Below, piece by piece: positions 24,116-34,232 of a stretch of 64,000 bases of DNA (its first letter is position 1; the number at the start of each line of letters is the position of its first letter). This stretch comes from Verticillium longisporum. Taxonomy: Eukaryota > Ascomycota > Sordariomycetes > Glomerellales > Plectosphaerellaceae. Made by a program: the position numbers and the translations under genes. The notes beneath the pieces were generated by a model. That model worked only from the letters and a program-made list of their open reading frames with translations. It did not search any database and was not told the origin of the DNA. Location of the stretch: NCBI GenBank assembly GCA_019188255.1, contig JAETXT010000002.1, positions 4,650,001 to 4,714,000 on the forward strand, read 5' to 3'.

Positions 24116-25294
24116 ACGATCCGACAACACCAATAATTCAACCTTCGCTTCATACCCGACATGTCCCCCCCTCCATCGAGACGAGGGGGAGGGCTGTATA
24201 TACAACAACAACCCATTTACCAACCTCACTTATTCATCATGAGGGAGGTTTTTACTTCTAAGCGGAGCATGATCCATCCGTCGGCGGCGAAAGCGCACTG
24301 CATTTTATTGCTTTACACCACCGAAAAATCTGGGGCCTAGGGAGACCGTGGAACGAACGTGAGAGATGGACGCACCTGTCTGTATCCTTGTACTTATCGA
24401 GCGGCGGGAGCCAGCTGAAAGGGAGCGGCAGAGGGAGGATCAGGGGAGGTTTTGACTCCGCATGTCGGACGCATTTGCATCGTGTTTCTTCAGGAAGGGG
24501 GCCACATGGCGGGGTCACTTCTTTTATTTTCATCTTTTCTTTTTCTTTCTCTTTTAAACCAACGTGTTTCTGAATATCATTCCTGGATGGAACGGCGTCG
24601 ATGGAGGGGGTGGCATTCCAACACCAAATCGTCTTTATTCAAGTTTCATGTTTCGGCTCTCTTTTTAGAGCGAGGGGAGGCGATGAGGTGGTAGACAGAC
24701 AGATGTAGAAGAATCAAAGCCGATAAATGAACTTGGGGCCTCTTGCATTTGATGCTTCGTGCCTATCTGTGGTGCGCGACCGCTTTACATCAATCAATCG
24801 ACCTTGCAGGAAAGTGAGTGCATGCATGTAAACATGTGGATTTTTTTTTTCATACGGCTTGATCTCTGAGTTCAGGACAAACATGGCAAAAACAGATCCC
24901 AAGCCCATGCGACCCCCCTCTCCTAGGGTACCAATTGTATATTTGTTTCTCCAATTCTCTGCTTCGATGAGCAATACTATAGGTAGGGTAGGTGGCAAGC
25001 AAGCAAGGAGCAGGGCAACCCGAAGTCAAAGAGAACGACCAAGACGGGCAAAGCAGGTCACCACCTCCCACCACCGTCCCCTTTCTCCTTGCCCGAAAAC
25101 GAAGCCTTCGCGCTTCTTCCCACGCGCCCTTCACAGAAAGAAAAAAAGACGCCCCGTGCAAAGATGGCCGTGGGACAGCCGTCTAGCCTGTCGTTCTCTG
25201 TAGTTGTAACAAAAGTCAAAGCGGGTGGGGAGAGGCCGAGTGGCCCCGGCAAAAGTGCAGGAAAGGACCAAGGCAGGAAGGGATGAAAACAAGT
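24116..25294. other. Intergenic, convergent 3' regions
   Basis: About 1.18 kb between the converging DUF3405 and RNF10-like genes. It contains T-rich and A-rich stretches (for example about 24520-24555 and 24841-24850) but no recognisable gene. Confidence 0.4.
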
Positions 25295-27309
25295 CTAATT
25301 GCCCCTCCGGCCGCCGGTGCTCATTAACGTGATCTTCTGCTTCTTCTTCTTGCCCTTGCCGCCTCCTCCGCCTGCGGCCCCTCCAGCCTTGCTGGGACCG
25401 CCACTGCTCTCCGGAGCGCCGCTGGGGCCGGGTTCGAGGCCAAAGGCCTCCATCTGGAAGTGGAGCTCAGCGGCGCCGAGAAAGTCGTCGTCCTTGAGCC
25501 AGCCGTCGTCGGTACCAACGCCAGCTCCGTCGATGGGACCGAATTCGGGTGACGTGCCGGAGATGGCCGGTGTGCCCCAGACGGTGCGGACGGCCGAAGG
25601 GCTCGTCGAAAGGTCGGCCAGCTGGCCGAAACCCTGTCGCGGCTCCGGGGGCGTCGTGCCGGCGTGGTGGGCGGCGGCGCTGTTGAGGGGTTGAAAGTCG
25701 GCCGAGTTGAGCGAAGGGACATTATCCTCGTCAATGGGGTCGTACTGGCGGCGGGTGCCTGTTGAGCTGCGCATGGCGGCGGCCTCGAGGCGCTCGGCCT
25801 GTAACCTCTCGCGGTCCTCCTGGGCGGCCTTGTCGCGGTTGCGCTTCCTTCGCTTCTCAATGTCGCCGGCGAACTTGTCGAGGATCTCCGCGGGGACGAT
25901 ATCGGTCCAATCGCATTCGAGGAAGCTGATGACGCAGCCGTAGGGGAGGTGGCCGAGGTACTTGGCCCGTTTCCGCTGGGCGTCGTCGAGGACGTGGCCG
26001 GTGGAGATGTGTTCGACGCGCGGGAGGAGGGTGGAGGGGAAGGCCGAGAAGTCGCCATACTTTGTCTTTAAGATGCGAATATCCAGTGCTGATAGATAGA
26101 GATGTGGCTGGGATGAGTAGAAGAAGAAGTCGGGCTGCACCACCCTGGTCTGGCCTGCATCTTTTGAGCTGGCAGGGGGCAGGGCGGCCTGCTCGCCGAG
26201 GTCCTTGATCTTGTCCCTGGCTGTGTTGATGGCGCGGATGGCCTTTTGTGTCCACTCGTCATCCTCGTGATAGAGGAGCTGGTCCTCCGTCTCCTGCTTC
26301 TGCAGAGCCTGGATCTCCTCGTCGTACTGCTCAGACATGTACCCAGCGGTGCCCTTGATGATCCTCGCATAGTCTAGGACGTTGGCAGCAAAATGCCAGG
26401 GGATGTCGTCGGCGGCGCCGAGGGCTTCGGCGCCTCCCTCCCGAGGCAGGGCAAGTGTGGATTTCGCCGACCTTGCCATGAGCCTGAGCACGACATCGTC
26501 GCCGACTCGGGGAGTGGGCTCTCCTGGCCAGCGTAGAAGCGGACGGGGCGAGTCTCGTGAAGATACACGCTGTCCTCGCAAATGGGGCATTTCTTCCACC
26601 GCGCGCCTCTGTTGTTCTTCGCATCATCGTCGCTCGCGCTCATGAAGCGAATGAGGCATGGCAGACAGAATATGTGGCCGCACTTGGCCATCCTCGGGGC
26701 GACGGGCTCGGACAGACAGATGGGGCAACTCGTGGCCTGGGACTCGGCCGAGGCCAGAATCTGGAGGACGTCGCCCCATTGTAGGTGTTCGTCGGCGTCG
26801 ACGGCCTGCGTGGCGTAGCTGCCCTCGGGCGAGACGACGAACCGGTAGTTCGCATGCACGTAGCGGGCCTTGTCGGCGGCGTGGTGGCCGGATCCAGGAC
26901 CCCAGGTGGGATTGCGGCGGTAGCTCCTCGAGTAGGAGGAGTGGTGGTGGGTGTGGAGGTGATCCTGGTAGTGACGAGAAGGCGTGCTGTAGTTTAGGAG
27001 ATGGGTGATGGATGTCTGGCCACGGCGGCTCGAGGCGTTCCGGACGGCTCGAATCTCAGCCATGTCGTCATCGTCATCCAGCGTGGAGTTTTGTCGTGCC
27101 TGGCCAAAGCCAGCGGGTCGGCGTTGGTTCTTGTGCTGTTTCCTGGCGGCCTGTGCCTTGCGGGCGTTCGTCTGGGCGATGGAGGGGCTCGTCTGGTTCG
27201 GGCGGCGGGTGGACTCAAAACTCGAAGGGGCGGGGCCGGGCTGGACGGCAGGAGAATGGGATGTCGAAGCGGAGAGGGACTTGCCCGTGATCGAAGGCGT
27301 CAAGCTCAT
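25295..27309 (-). CDS. RNF10/Mag2-like RING finger protein (one-base frameshift)
   Basis: Intronless, about 671 aa once the frame is corrected. The RING finger is at about 195-244 (CPICLSEPVAPRMAKCGHIF, then CLPC and KKCPIC), preceded by a His/Ser/Arg-rich stretch and the segment VHANYRFVV. The C-terminal part contains PDFFFYSSQPHLYLSALDIR, a segment I associate with RNF10 and yeast Mag2, and ends in a Lys-rich tail (GKKKKQKITLMSTGG) also seen in that family. RNF10-type proteins are E3 ubiquitin ligases acting on stalled 40S ribosomes; this function is inferred from family. The frame shifts by one base between 26509 and 26524, between FYAGQE and TPRVGDDVVLRL. One extra C in a CCC run restores continuity. 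Confidence 0.82.
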
Positions 27310-27807
27310 GGTCGAGCAGAAAGGTCGCAGGCGTTTGCTGTCGATGGACGCCGTCTGTTGAGCGAATGCAATCAGAGGTCGTCGTCAACGGGGGGTGCTC
27401 GGTTCGAGAAGAGGATGTCGGATGATGGGGGGGAGTCTGGCGATCATCCGGGGTGTCACAGGCCGTCTCATCAGACAGTGAACCGGGGCGGGGCGTATCA
27501 GACGGTCGGCGAGCACACGCCACTCTGGGATGGCAAAGTTCGGCGATGGCAAGGATTGGTGAGGTCCAGATTGGGTGTGTGCATTGGTAAGGCGCGAGTT
27601 GGTAGGGGAGATAGGAATGGATCGAGACGGTGTCCAGCTGGCTGGAACCCCCATGAGCAATGAGCAGATGGAGGTGGGGGAGCACGAGGAGGCGATCGAG
27701 GGCGCAGAGAAGGCAGAGGAGAGAGAGAGAGAGTCATTCGGCGGGGCAAATCAGAGTGGTCAGGCCTGGCACCTGCAGTGACAGCCTCGACTGCTGGAAC
27801 GGCAGCG

Positions 27808-27843
27808 TTCCAGGGGACCGTCCAGGGGACCGTCCAGGGGATC
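27808..27843 (+). repeat. Triple 12-bp repeat with AGGGG cores
   Basis: Three head-to-tail copies close to GTCCAGGGGACC. Each contains AGGGG, the core of the fungal stress response element bound by Msn2/4- or Seb1-type zinc-finger proteins. The cores are 12 bp apart. It lies about 500 bp upstream of the RNF10-like start. Confidence 0.55.
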
Positions 27844-27866
27844 GCTCGGCATTGCTGACTGGGTGG

Positions 27867-27878
27867 TCACGTGATTAC
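27867..27878. promoter_or_regulatory. TCACGTGATTAC element (second copy)
   Basis: Identical 12-mer to 14504-14515, with a CACGTG core. It sits 24 bp beyond the AGGGG triple repeat in the divergent promoter region. Confidence 0.4.
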
Positions 27879-28419
27879 CGTTGCCTCCTAGGTACCTGCC
27901 TGACTTGGGCTGGCTACAAGCAGCTGGTGAAATATTCCCATGATGTGCCCAGTCTACTATGCCTTTCCAAATTGAGCACCATCACATTGATCCCACACCT
28001 CATCATGTTCTGCAGCTGTAGCTCGGTACCTGGCCCCGTCAAGGCAATGTCTGGATGAGAGCTGCAGGGTACTTTCGCGTATCGACGACGTGACACCCTT
28101 TCTCAGTTGCTCCTCGAGGCAGCAAATGCAAGAAATGGAAAACAATCAGAAGAAAAGAACCACCAGCACACCATGCAGAATATTTCATATTCTCACTCTT
28201 CTGCTGCACAGCATCCCGTCAAGCAGTTGCATCTGGGTATTCATCAGAGGCCACGAGATCTACTCAAACTGCTACCAAGGCACACGCCAAGCTGCCACCA
28301 CCGCCAGCCAGTGTCCGTCAATATGACAGGTCAGCAGCTCCATCAATAGAACGATGACCACGTACACATGCAATCAGCCCAGTATCCATCTCGCATGTCG
28401 TGGTCGAGACGGAAAGCGA

Positions 28420-28446
28420 GCGTGTGTGTGCGTGTGTGTGTGTGTG
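28420..28446 (+). repeat. TG-rich microsatellite
   Basis: GTGTGTGTGCGTGTG-type dinucleotide tract in the intergenic region upstream of the dihydroorotate dehydrogenase gene. Confidence 0.8.
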
Positions 28447-28902
28447 AAGGAGGAGGACGCGACGCGCATGTCGCCATGATGTCATGCTCCGAACCCACCT
28501 CACGCAGCGCAAACCTGGAAACTGGTGCGCCGCGAGCTGCGGCGCTCTCATTTCATCCATGCATCCATCGTGGCCGCGCTCGACTGGGACGAGCTAGAGA
28601 CAAATCAGGACGCTCACACGGATGGATCCTGCCGATATACTGGGATACGCACAAGGATAAGTGGGATTGGCACAGCGAGCAGACCCCGCGGTTGAGCGCC
28701 TCGCGATACTCGTCCCACCACTACATCATATCGGCCGCGCCCTGATAGCAGCTTGTCAATTCCTCTCTCTTCTTCGTCTTGCCATCGCGTTCTTCAGCTC
28801 TTCTTCTCGTTCTCGAAAGGTGTCAGTCTTTCAAAAGCTGTCAAGACGTAACAACCAACCTTCGTCATACCCATCCCACCGCAATCGCCAGTCGAGGCAA
28901 CA

Positions 28903-29960
28903 ATGTCTGCAATGGAAGGCGACCCTCCCCCCGAGCTCGCCATCACCCCGCCTCTTCTCAATTCGGCGAACCCATGGGCCACCACGCTCGAAGACCTGCA
29001 GGCCATCTTTGACAGCCCGCACACGGGCGCCATCACGACGCGCACCGCGCTCCTCGACGGCTTCGAGCACGACGACGCAGCCCACCAGTATGCCTTCTTC
29101 TCGCCAACAACCTCGCTCGCCAGCTCCTCTGCGCGCCAGAGGGCCAAGGGAGAATCAGCCCCGGCGATCAACCCACAAGAAGACGCCGCGACGGTCAACA
29201 ACCTGGGCTACTCGCCCTACCCACTCTCCAAGTACCTTGCCTTCCTCAAGAAGATCCACAAGACGGTCGACAAGAAGTCACCGCAGCACCTCAAGCCCAT
29301 CATCGTCTCCGTGACGGGGACCCCGCAGGAGATCCGGCGGTGCTACGACCGCCTCGATGCGTTCCAGGACGAAGTGCCCAACCTCACCATCGCCATGGAG
29401 ATGAACCTCTCGTGCCCCAACATAGCCGACGCCCCGCCCCCGGCCTACACGGCCGCCGGCCTCAAGGCCTACCTCGACGTCCTGCCGGCGGCCCGGACCT
29501 CCCCGTCGGCATCAAGACGCCGCCCTACACCTACGCCACCCAGTTTGCTGACCTTATCGACGTCCTGCGCAAGAGCTGCATCGTCGTCACCCGCTCCTCC
29601 CTCATGAAGACCCCCTGCCGCCTGAGCTTCATCACCACCTGCAACACCCTCGGCGCCTGCCTCGTCCTCGGCCCCGACGGCAAGCCCGCCCTGCCCGGCG
29701 ACGGCCTCGGCGGCATGGCCGGCCCGCCCCTGCACCCCCTCGCCCTCGGCAACGTCCGCACCATCGCCCGCATGCTGAAGGGCTGGCCCGAGACCAAGCA
29801 CGTCAGCGTCATTGGCGTCGGCGGCGTCGGCGATGCCGAGGCCTACCGCAGGATGAGGAACGCTGGCGCCTATGCCGTCGCTGTCGGCACGGCGCTCGGC
29901 AAGGACGGCGTCGACGTGTTTGCGCAGATTGCCAAGGGGTTCACCGACAAGGAGAAATGA
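28903..29960 (+). CDS. Class 1 dihydroorotate dehydrogenase-like flavoprotein (one-base frameshift)
   Basis: Single-exon gene of about 352 aa after frame correction, with a TIM-barrel FMN fold. Seen motifs: ITPPLLNSANPWATT at the start, MNLSCPNI (the Cys matches the catalytic base of class 1A enzymes; class 2 has Ser), VGIKTPPYTY, GDGLGG, and the phosphate-binding end VIGVGGVGDAEAYRRM and AVAVGTALGKDG. No mitochondrial presequence or membrane anchor is visible, so a cytosolic enzyme is likely. Filamentous ascomycetes normally make orotate with a mitochondrial class 2 enzyme, so this class 1 relative may have another or accessory role. The frame breaks at 29490-29503, between LDVLPAA and DLPVGIK; one extra G in the CCGGAC stretch repairs it. 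Confidence 0.83.
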
Positions 29961-30510
29961 GGGGCCGGGGGTTTAGCTGATTGAGGAAGCCGTCCGTCTC
30001 TGGGTTATTTCTGTGTGTTCTTCATGGTATCTCATGTCAAGTTTTAGCATATGGGAGTTTGTTTGCATGGATGGCGAGCTTGGGGATTATAAAATATTCT
30101 TCGCATCGTTTTGCCTCTTTTCTTTTTTTTTTTCTAATCCCTTCAACACTGTCGTCGCATCATCAGCACTCGCTCAAACCCAGAGGAGCAAGCCCTCACT
30201 CGTCCTCTCCCGCGACGGGGAGACTGCGGAACCTGTTGCCCCTGGCCGTCACATAGTGCAGCTCGTCTGCCCGGCACCCGCCGTCCCAACAGCCTCTTCA
30301 GGAAGAAAAAAAAAAAAAAAAAAAAAACCCACGGTAGTGTACATGGGAAGGGTATCCCGCCGAGAGCACGGCGATCCCAAGCGCAACTCCAGGTCCCCTT
30401 GCACGCCGCGCGCGCGTGCCTCTTTTTCTCTCTTCTCACTTCTCCTACCGTCTCGACACGTTCCTCTCCCCCTGCTCTCCGCCCCGGCCTGACAGCGGAT
30501 AAAAAAGCAT
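29961..30510. other. Intergenic, convergent 3' regions with long poly(A) tract
   Basis: 550 bp between converging genes, containing a homopolymer A tract of about 22 bases at about 30306-30327 and T-rich stretches near 30117-30133. No gene is seen. Confidence 0.5.
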
Positions 30511-31017
30511 TTAGAGCTTGGACTTGGTCTGGGCCTTCTTGAGGATAGGCTCCATCTTGGTGGCCTTCATGACGTCGCCCTTGATCTTGAGCTTGCCCGA
30601 CATGAAGAGCTTCTGGGCGTTGGCCTTGCCGGCGACGAGCGAGGCAAAGTCGGCGTCGGACAGGGACAGCGTGACGGTGGGCTTGGAAGGCAGGCCCTTT
30701 TGCACGGTGCCCGTCTCCTTGAGGTCAATGTGCCAGCTGTCCGTCTCGCCGGCCGAGTTCTTGAGGGTAAAGGCGAAGACGGCGTTGCCCTGCTTGATGG
30801 CGTCCTTGCGGTCGGCCTCGCTGCTGAGGGCCGAGTTGATGGCGTCAAAGGCGGCCGAGGAGGGGAACTTGGCTGCGCGGGGGGGCAAGGGCGCGTTAGC
30901 GGCGGTTGGTTTGGCGGAGGACGAATGCGCTCGCCCTTATAGGGGACGGGCTTTCAGGAACCCGGACGAACCGGACTCGGGGGGGAGGCTGGTGTGCTTA
31001 CCGTTGGCGAGAGACAT
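30511..31017 (-). CDS. Peroxisomal SCP2 sterol-carrier domain protein
   Basis: Exon 1 is 31017-31002 and exon 2 is 30872-30511, separated by a 129-bp GT-AG intron. The product is 125 aa and starts MSLANAKFPSSAAFDAI. It is a stand-alone SCP2 domain, a small lipid-binding fold that carries fatty acyl-CoAs and sterols. The typical AVFAFTLKN, DSWHIDLKE and LFMSGKLKIKGDVMKATKM segments are present. The C-terminus is SKL, the canonical type 1 peroxisomal import signal. Together these indicate a matrix lipid carrier linked to beta-oxidation. The frame is intact. Two CACGTG sites lie about 340-360 bp upstream. Confidence 0.93.
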
Positions 31018-31923
31018 GTCTGCGGTGGTTGGAACAGGTAGATTGGTTTGCTGGTTTTGCTAGAAATCGATGGAGAGTCAAACAGAGCAGAGCAAAAAAG
31101 GAAGCAGAGTCTGGGGAAATGCGGAGGACAGAGGTTATATTGAGGGTTGATACGGCAGCCGGAGTCGAGTGCAACAACAGGTGGTGACGATTCCTGTCGC
31201 ATGTGAACCTCGGTCCCCCGTCTGCACGGGCTCGCGTCTCCCCATTGGACACGGCCGTGAGCACGAGCGAGCGGAAGGAGCACGAGGAAACAAAGAGGTG
31301 GCAGTGCACGGACCACAGGCCACCATTTTGCGGGATCCCCGCACCCGCCTGGCCAGGTCACGTGCTGTACGCAGTCACGTGTTGATCTCCCAGACATGTG
31401 AAGGCCGAGCCAGAGTGGACGCGTCCGAGTGTCTGTGCCTCTGTCGATGCATCCATCAGCTACCTAGTTTTCCCGAGTCAGCAATCCCACGGGTCGGATT
31501 GCACCAAGTCGGCATTGACTGCCGAGAAGTCTCCAGCCTCTTGATCCAGTTCAGCGACGTCCGACTTTGAATAAATACCTTCCGCAGCAAACCCGGGTCA
31601 ATGTCGTCTCGGACCGTGACGGATGCCAGATGACAAGAAAGCCGTCATCTCCAAAACCCACGGGACAGGCCTGTTGGAGCATAACGGTCACAGACCCCCC
31701 CCAAGAAACCCCAAGTCGACTCCGAGTTGGAGTCTGACAAGGCGCAACCCCACAGGTGCACCCTCCCTGCCGACGTCGGCCAGCGTCGGATCCCCTCCAC
31801 CACACAGTCACTACTCCAACTCGTCACTGTCGCTCTCACCACCTCATATATCACGCCTCCCTTACCCTTCCTCAACGTCATACACTAGTTCCGTTTCCCA
31901 TAGTATACCAGGAGAAACACATC
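31018..31923. promoter_or_regulatory. Divergent promoter of SCP2 and nitrilase genes
   Basis: About 0.9 kb between start codons. CACGTG cores occur at 31359-31364 and 31376-31381, 17 bp apart. No other gene or repeat is recognised. Confidence 0.45.
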
Positions 31924-32989
31924 ATGAGAACGGCCCTCCGAACGTTCGAAGCATTGACAAGATCTTTTCAAAATCCGGCCCAAAAACTCCTCAGCACGCC
32001 ACGACTGGGCAGCCACCTCCTCAGCACCAGGCTCAGCAGCGCCACCAACACATCAAAAATGGCCTCTTCGATCCTCAAGAAGCCCGTCAAGCTGGCGTGC
32101 GTGCAAATCGCCGCGGGCGCTGCCAAGCAGGCGAACCTCGACCTCGCCGCCTCGCGCGTGCGGGCCGCCGCCGCCGATGGCGCCAAGATCATCGTGCTCC
32201 CCGAGTGCTTCAACTCGCTCTACGGCTGCGACTTTTTCCCGCGCTACGCCGAGACGCTGCTGCCGTCGCCGCCGCCGAAGGAGCAGTCGCCCTCGTTTCA
32301 TGCCCTCGCCGCCATGGCCGCCGAGACAAAGACCTACCTCATCGGCGGTTCGATCCCAGAGCTCGTCGAAGAACAGGCCCGACGGCGTCGTCAAGCGGTA
32401 CTACAACACGAGTCTGACGTTTGGCCCCGACGGCGGGCTGCTGGCGACGCACCGCAAGACGCACCTCTTCGACATTGACATTCCCGGCAAGATCACGTTC
32501 CGCGAGTCGGACGTGCTGAGTCCCGGCAACAAGGTGACAATTGTCGACCTGCCCGAGTACGGCAAGGTGGCTGTGGCCATTTGCTACGACGTGCGGTTTC
32601 CCGAGATGGCGACCGTCGCGGCGCGCCGGGGGTGCTTCGCCCTCGTGTACCCGGGTGCCTTTAACTTGACGACAGGGCCGATGCACTGGAAGCTGCTGGC
32701 GCAGGGCCGGGCGCTCGACAACCAGATCTACGTCGCCATGTGCAGCCCGGCGCGGGACCCGGACGGGCCATACCAGGCGTGGGGTCACAGCATGATCATC
32801 GACCCGCTGGCGCAGGTCGTGGCCGAGACGGACGAGAAGGAGTCGACGGTCGTGTGGGAGCTTGACGGCGCCAAAATTGAGGAGGTGCGGAAGAACATTC
32901 CCTTGACGACACAGAGGCGGTTCGATGTGTACCCCGACGTGAGCAAGGGCGACGTCAAGTACGAAGAGCCAGGGCAGCCGGGATCGTAA
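31924..32989 (+). CDS. Nit2/Nit3-type amidase of the nitrilase family (one-base frameshift)
   Basis: About 354 aa after frame correction, or 309 aa from the second ATG at 32059. It resembles yeast Nit3 and mammalian Nit2, omega-amidases or deaminated-glutathione amidases that repair metabolites. The catalytic triad is visible: Glu in VLPECFNSLYG, Lys in HRKTHLFDID and Cys in AICYDVRFPE. Other family segments are AFNLTTGPMHW, ARDPDGPYQAWGHS and TTQRRFDVY. The 45 residues before the second Met form an Arg/Ser/Leu-rich mitochondrial-type presequence. The second ATG sits in the better context (AAAATGG), so two isoforms are possible. The frame breaks at 32367-32380, between IPELVE and PDGVVKRYYNTS; removing one A repairs it. 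Confidence 0.85.
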
Positions 32990-34232
32990 GCTGTGAGAAT
33001 GCGCATCGCGCGGCCCCGTCGTGAATCCATCACATCGTTTCCACATGATCGCTTCCCGCAGTCAGTCACAGAGGTTGAATATGCATCCGTCAGGCATGAC
33101 GGTGGCGGCGGCATCCGGGGACTCTGCTCCGGAATCCGGCTTCTCTCGGAGGGGCCCGGGCCCCGCTTCTTCGGTCGTGGTTTTGCTTCGCCTTGTGTTC
33201 CCCTCGTCTTTGTTTCGTCCTGCCTTTGCCTTGTTCCTTGTTCCTCGTGCCTGATGGATCCCGACCCAAAGCACTACGCGCAGTAGACCAATGTTGCCGG
33301 ACGGCCTGCCTTCTCGCTCATGCTGTCAAGCAGTGCCGCGTCGGCCCCAGTCTCGGCAGACCGCAAAACGGGTCAAGCAAAGGGCGCACAGTTGCTTACT
33401 GATCGGGCGTCCTGTTCTTCATCAGCCGATTGCCGTGCCGTGATTGCTAAGCAAAGACAGAGAGAGCAGCAGAAGATCCCATCTCTTCGGCGCCTTTTCT
33501 GACCCCACCCGCCGCTTGCTGCTCACCCCACGTTCGTAGCTCTCGCTGCGGGAACCTACCTGACTGGCTTTGCCTTACCCTGAAAGTAACTCAAGGCTAC
33601 CAAGTCATTATTGAGCCACTGGGCCCACGGCCGGAAGAAGAAATCTGCAATCCCATCTCCGCAACCCAGACAAACAACGCTCCCCATCATTCTTTTGCCT
33701 GGCAACTTTCCCCCACGAGACCATCGTCGTGCAACAAGTGCAGAGACCTGCTCGTGTCATTGACTGCCGCCACCATCCCGCAACACCCCATCCTTTCTCC
33801 CCCCCCCACGCGCCTGTCAATGATGAACCGCCGTCGAATCTGAGCCGCAGGAGGGGTAACAAACCCGCTCATTTCTATCGATTGCGCCATCCACCGTCGC
33901 GTCCCTGATTCAACCTCATCACACCAACCCTTCCTTGTTTCGGTGTCGAGACATATCCGAGCCGGCACCGGTTCGCGCTCTCTCGACGAGTTCCACCAGA
34001 ACGCAGACGGCTCTGCTTCGTCGTACAGCTCCCACCACCACCCGGCCCTCGTCCGGTCTGTATTGTCCGTCATTCGCCCGTCTGCTGCGGCTCCGATAAC
34101 TGCTGGATTCAGTCGCCCACCTCGGCTTTGAGCGGCACTCACCTTCATCCTCCTGCTCACGACGCCGTCTGGCCTTACAGCTACCTCCTTTGCAAACACC
34201 TCACGCAGCTCTCACTCCAATTCCTCTCCACC
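32990..34232. other. Intergenic, promoter and leader of glutamate-cysteine ligase
   Basis: About 1.24 kb between tandem genes, without a recognisable gene. The last about 300 bp is rich in CT and C tracts, as in the 5' leaders of other genes here. Confidence 0.4.

Larger units (their letters stand above)
27310..28902. promoter_or_regulatory. Divergent intergenic region with STRE-like repeat and E-box
   Basis: About 1.6 kb between the RNF10-like gene and the dihydroorotate dehydrogenase gene. It holds a three-copy 12-bp repeat with AGGGG cores (27808-27843), a TCACGTGATTAC element (27867-27878), a CCTAGGTACC string near 27888 and a TG-rich microsatellite (about 28420-28446). No gene is seen. 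Confidence 0.5.
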
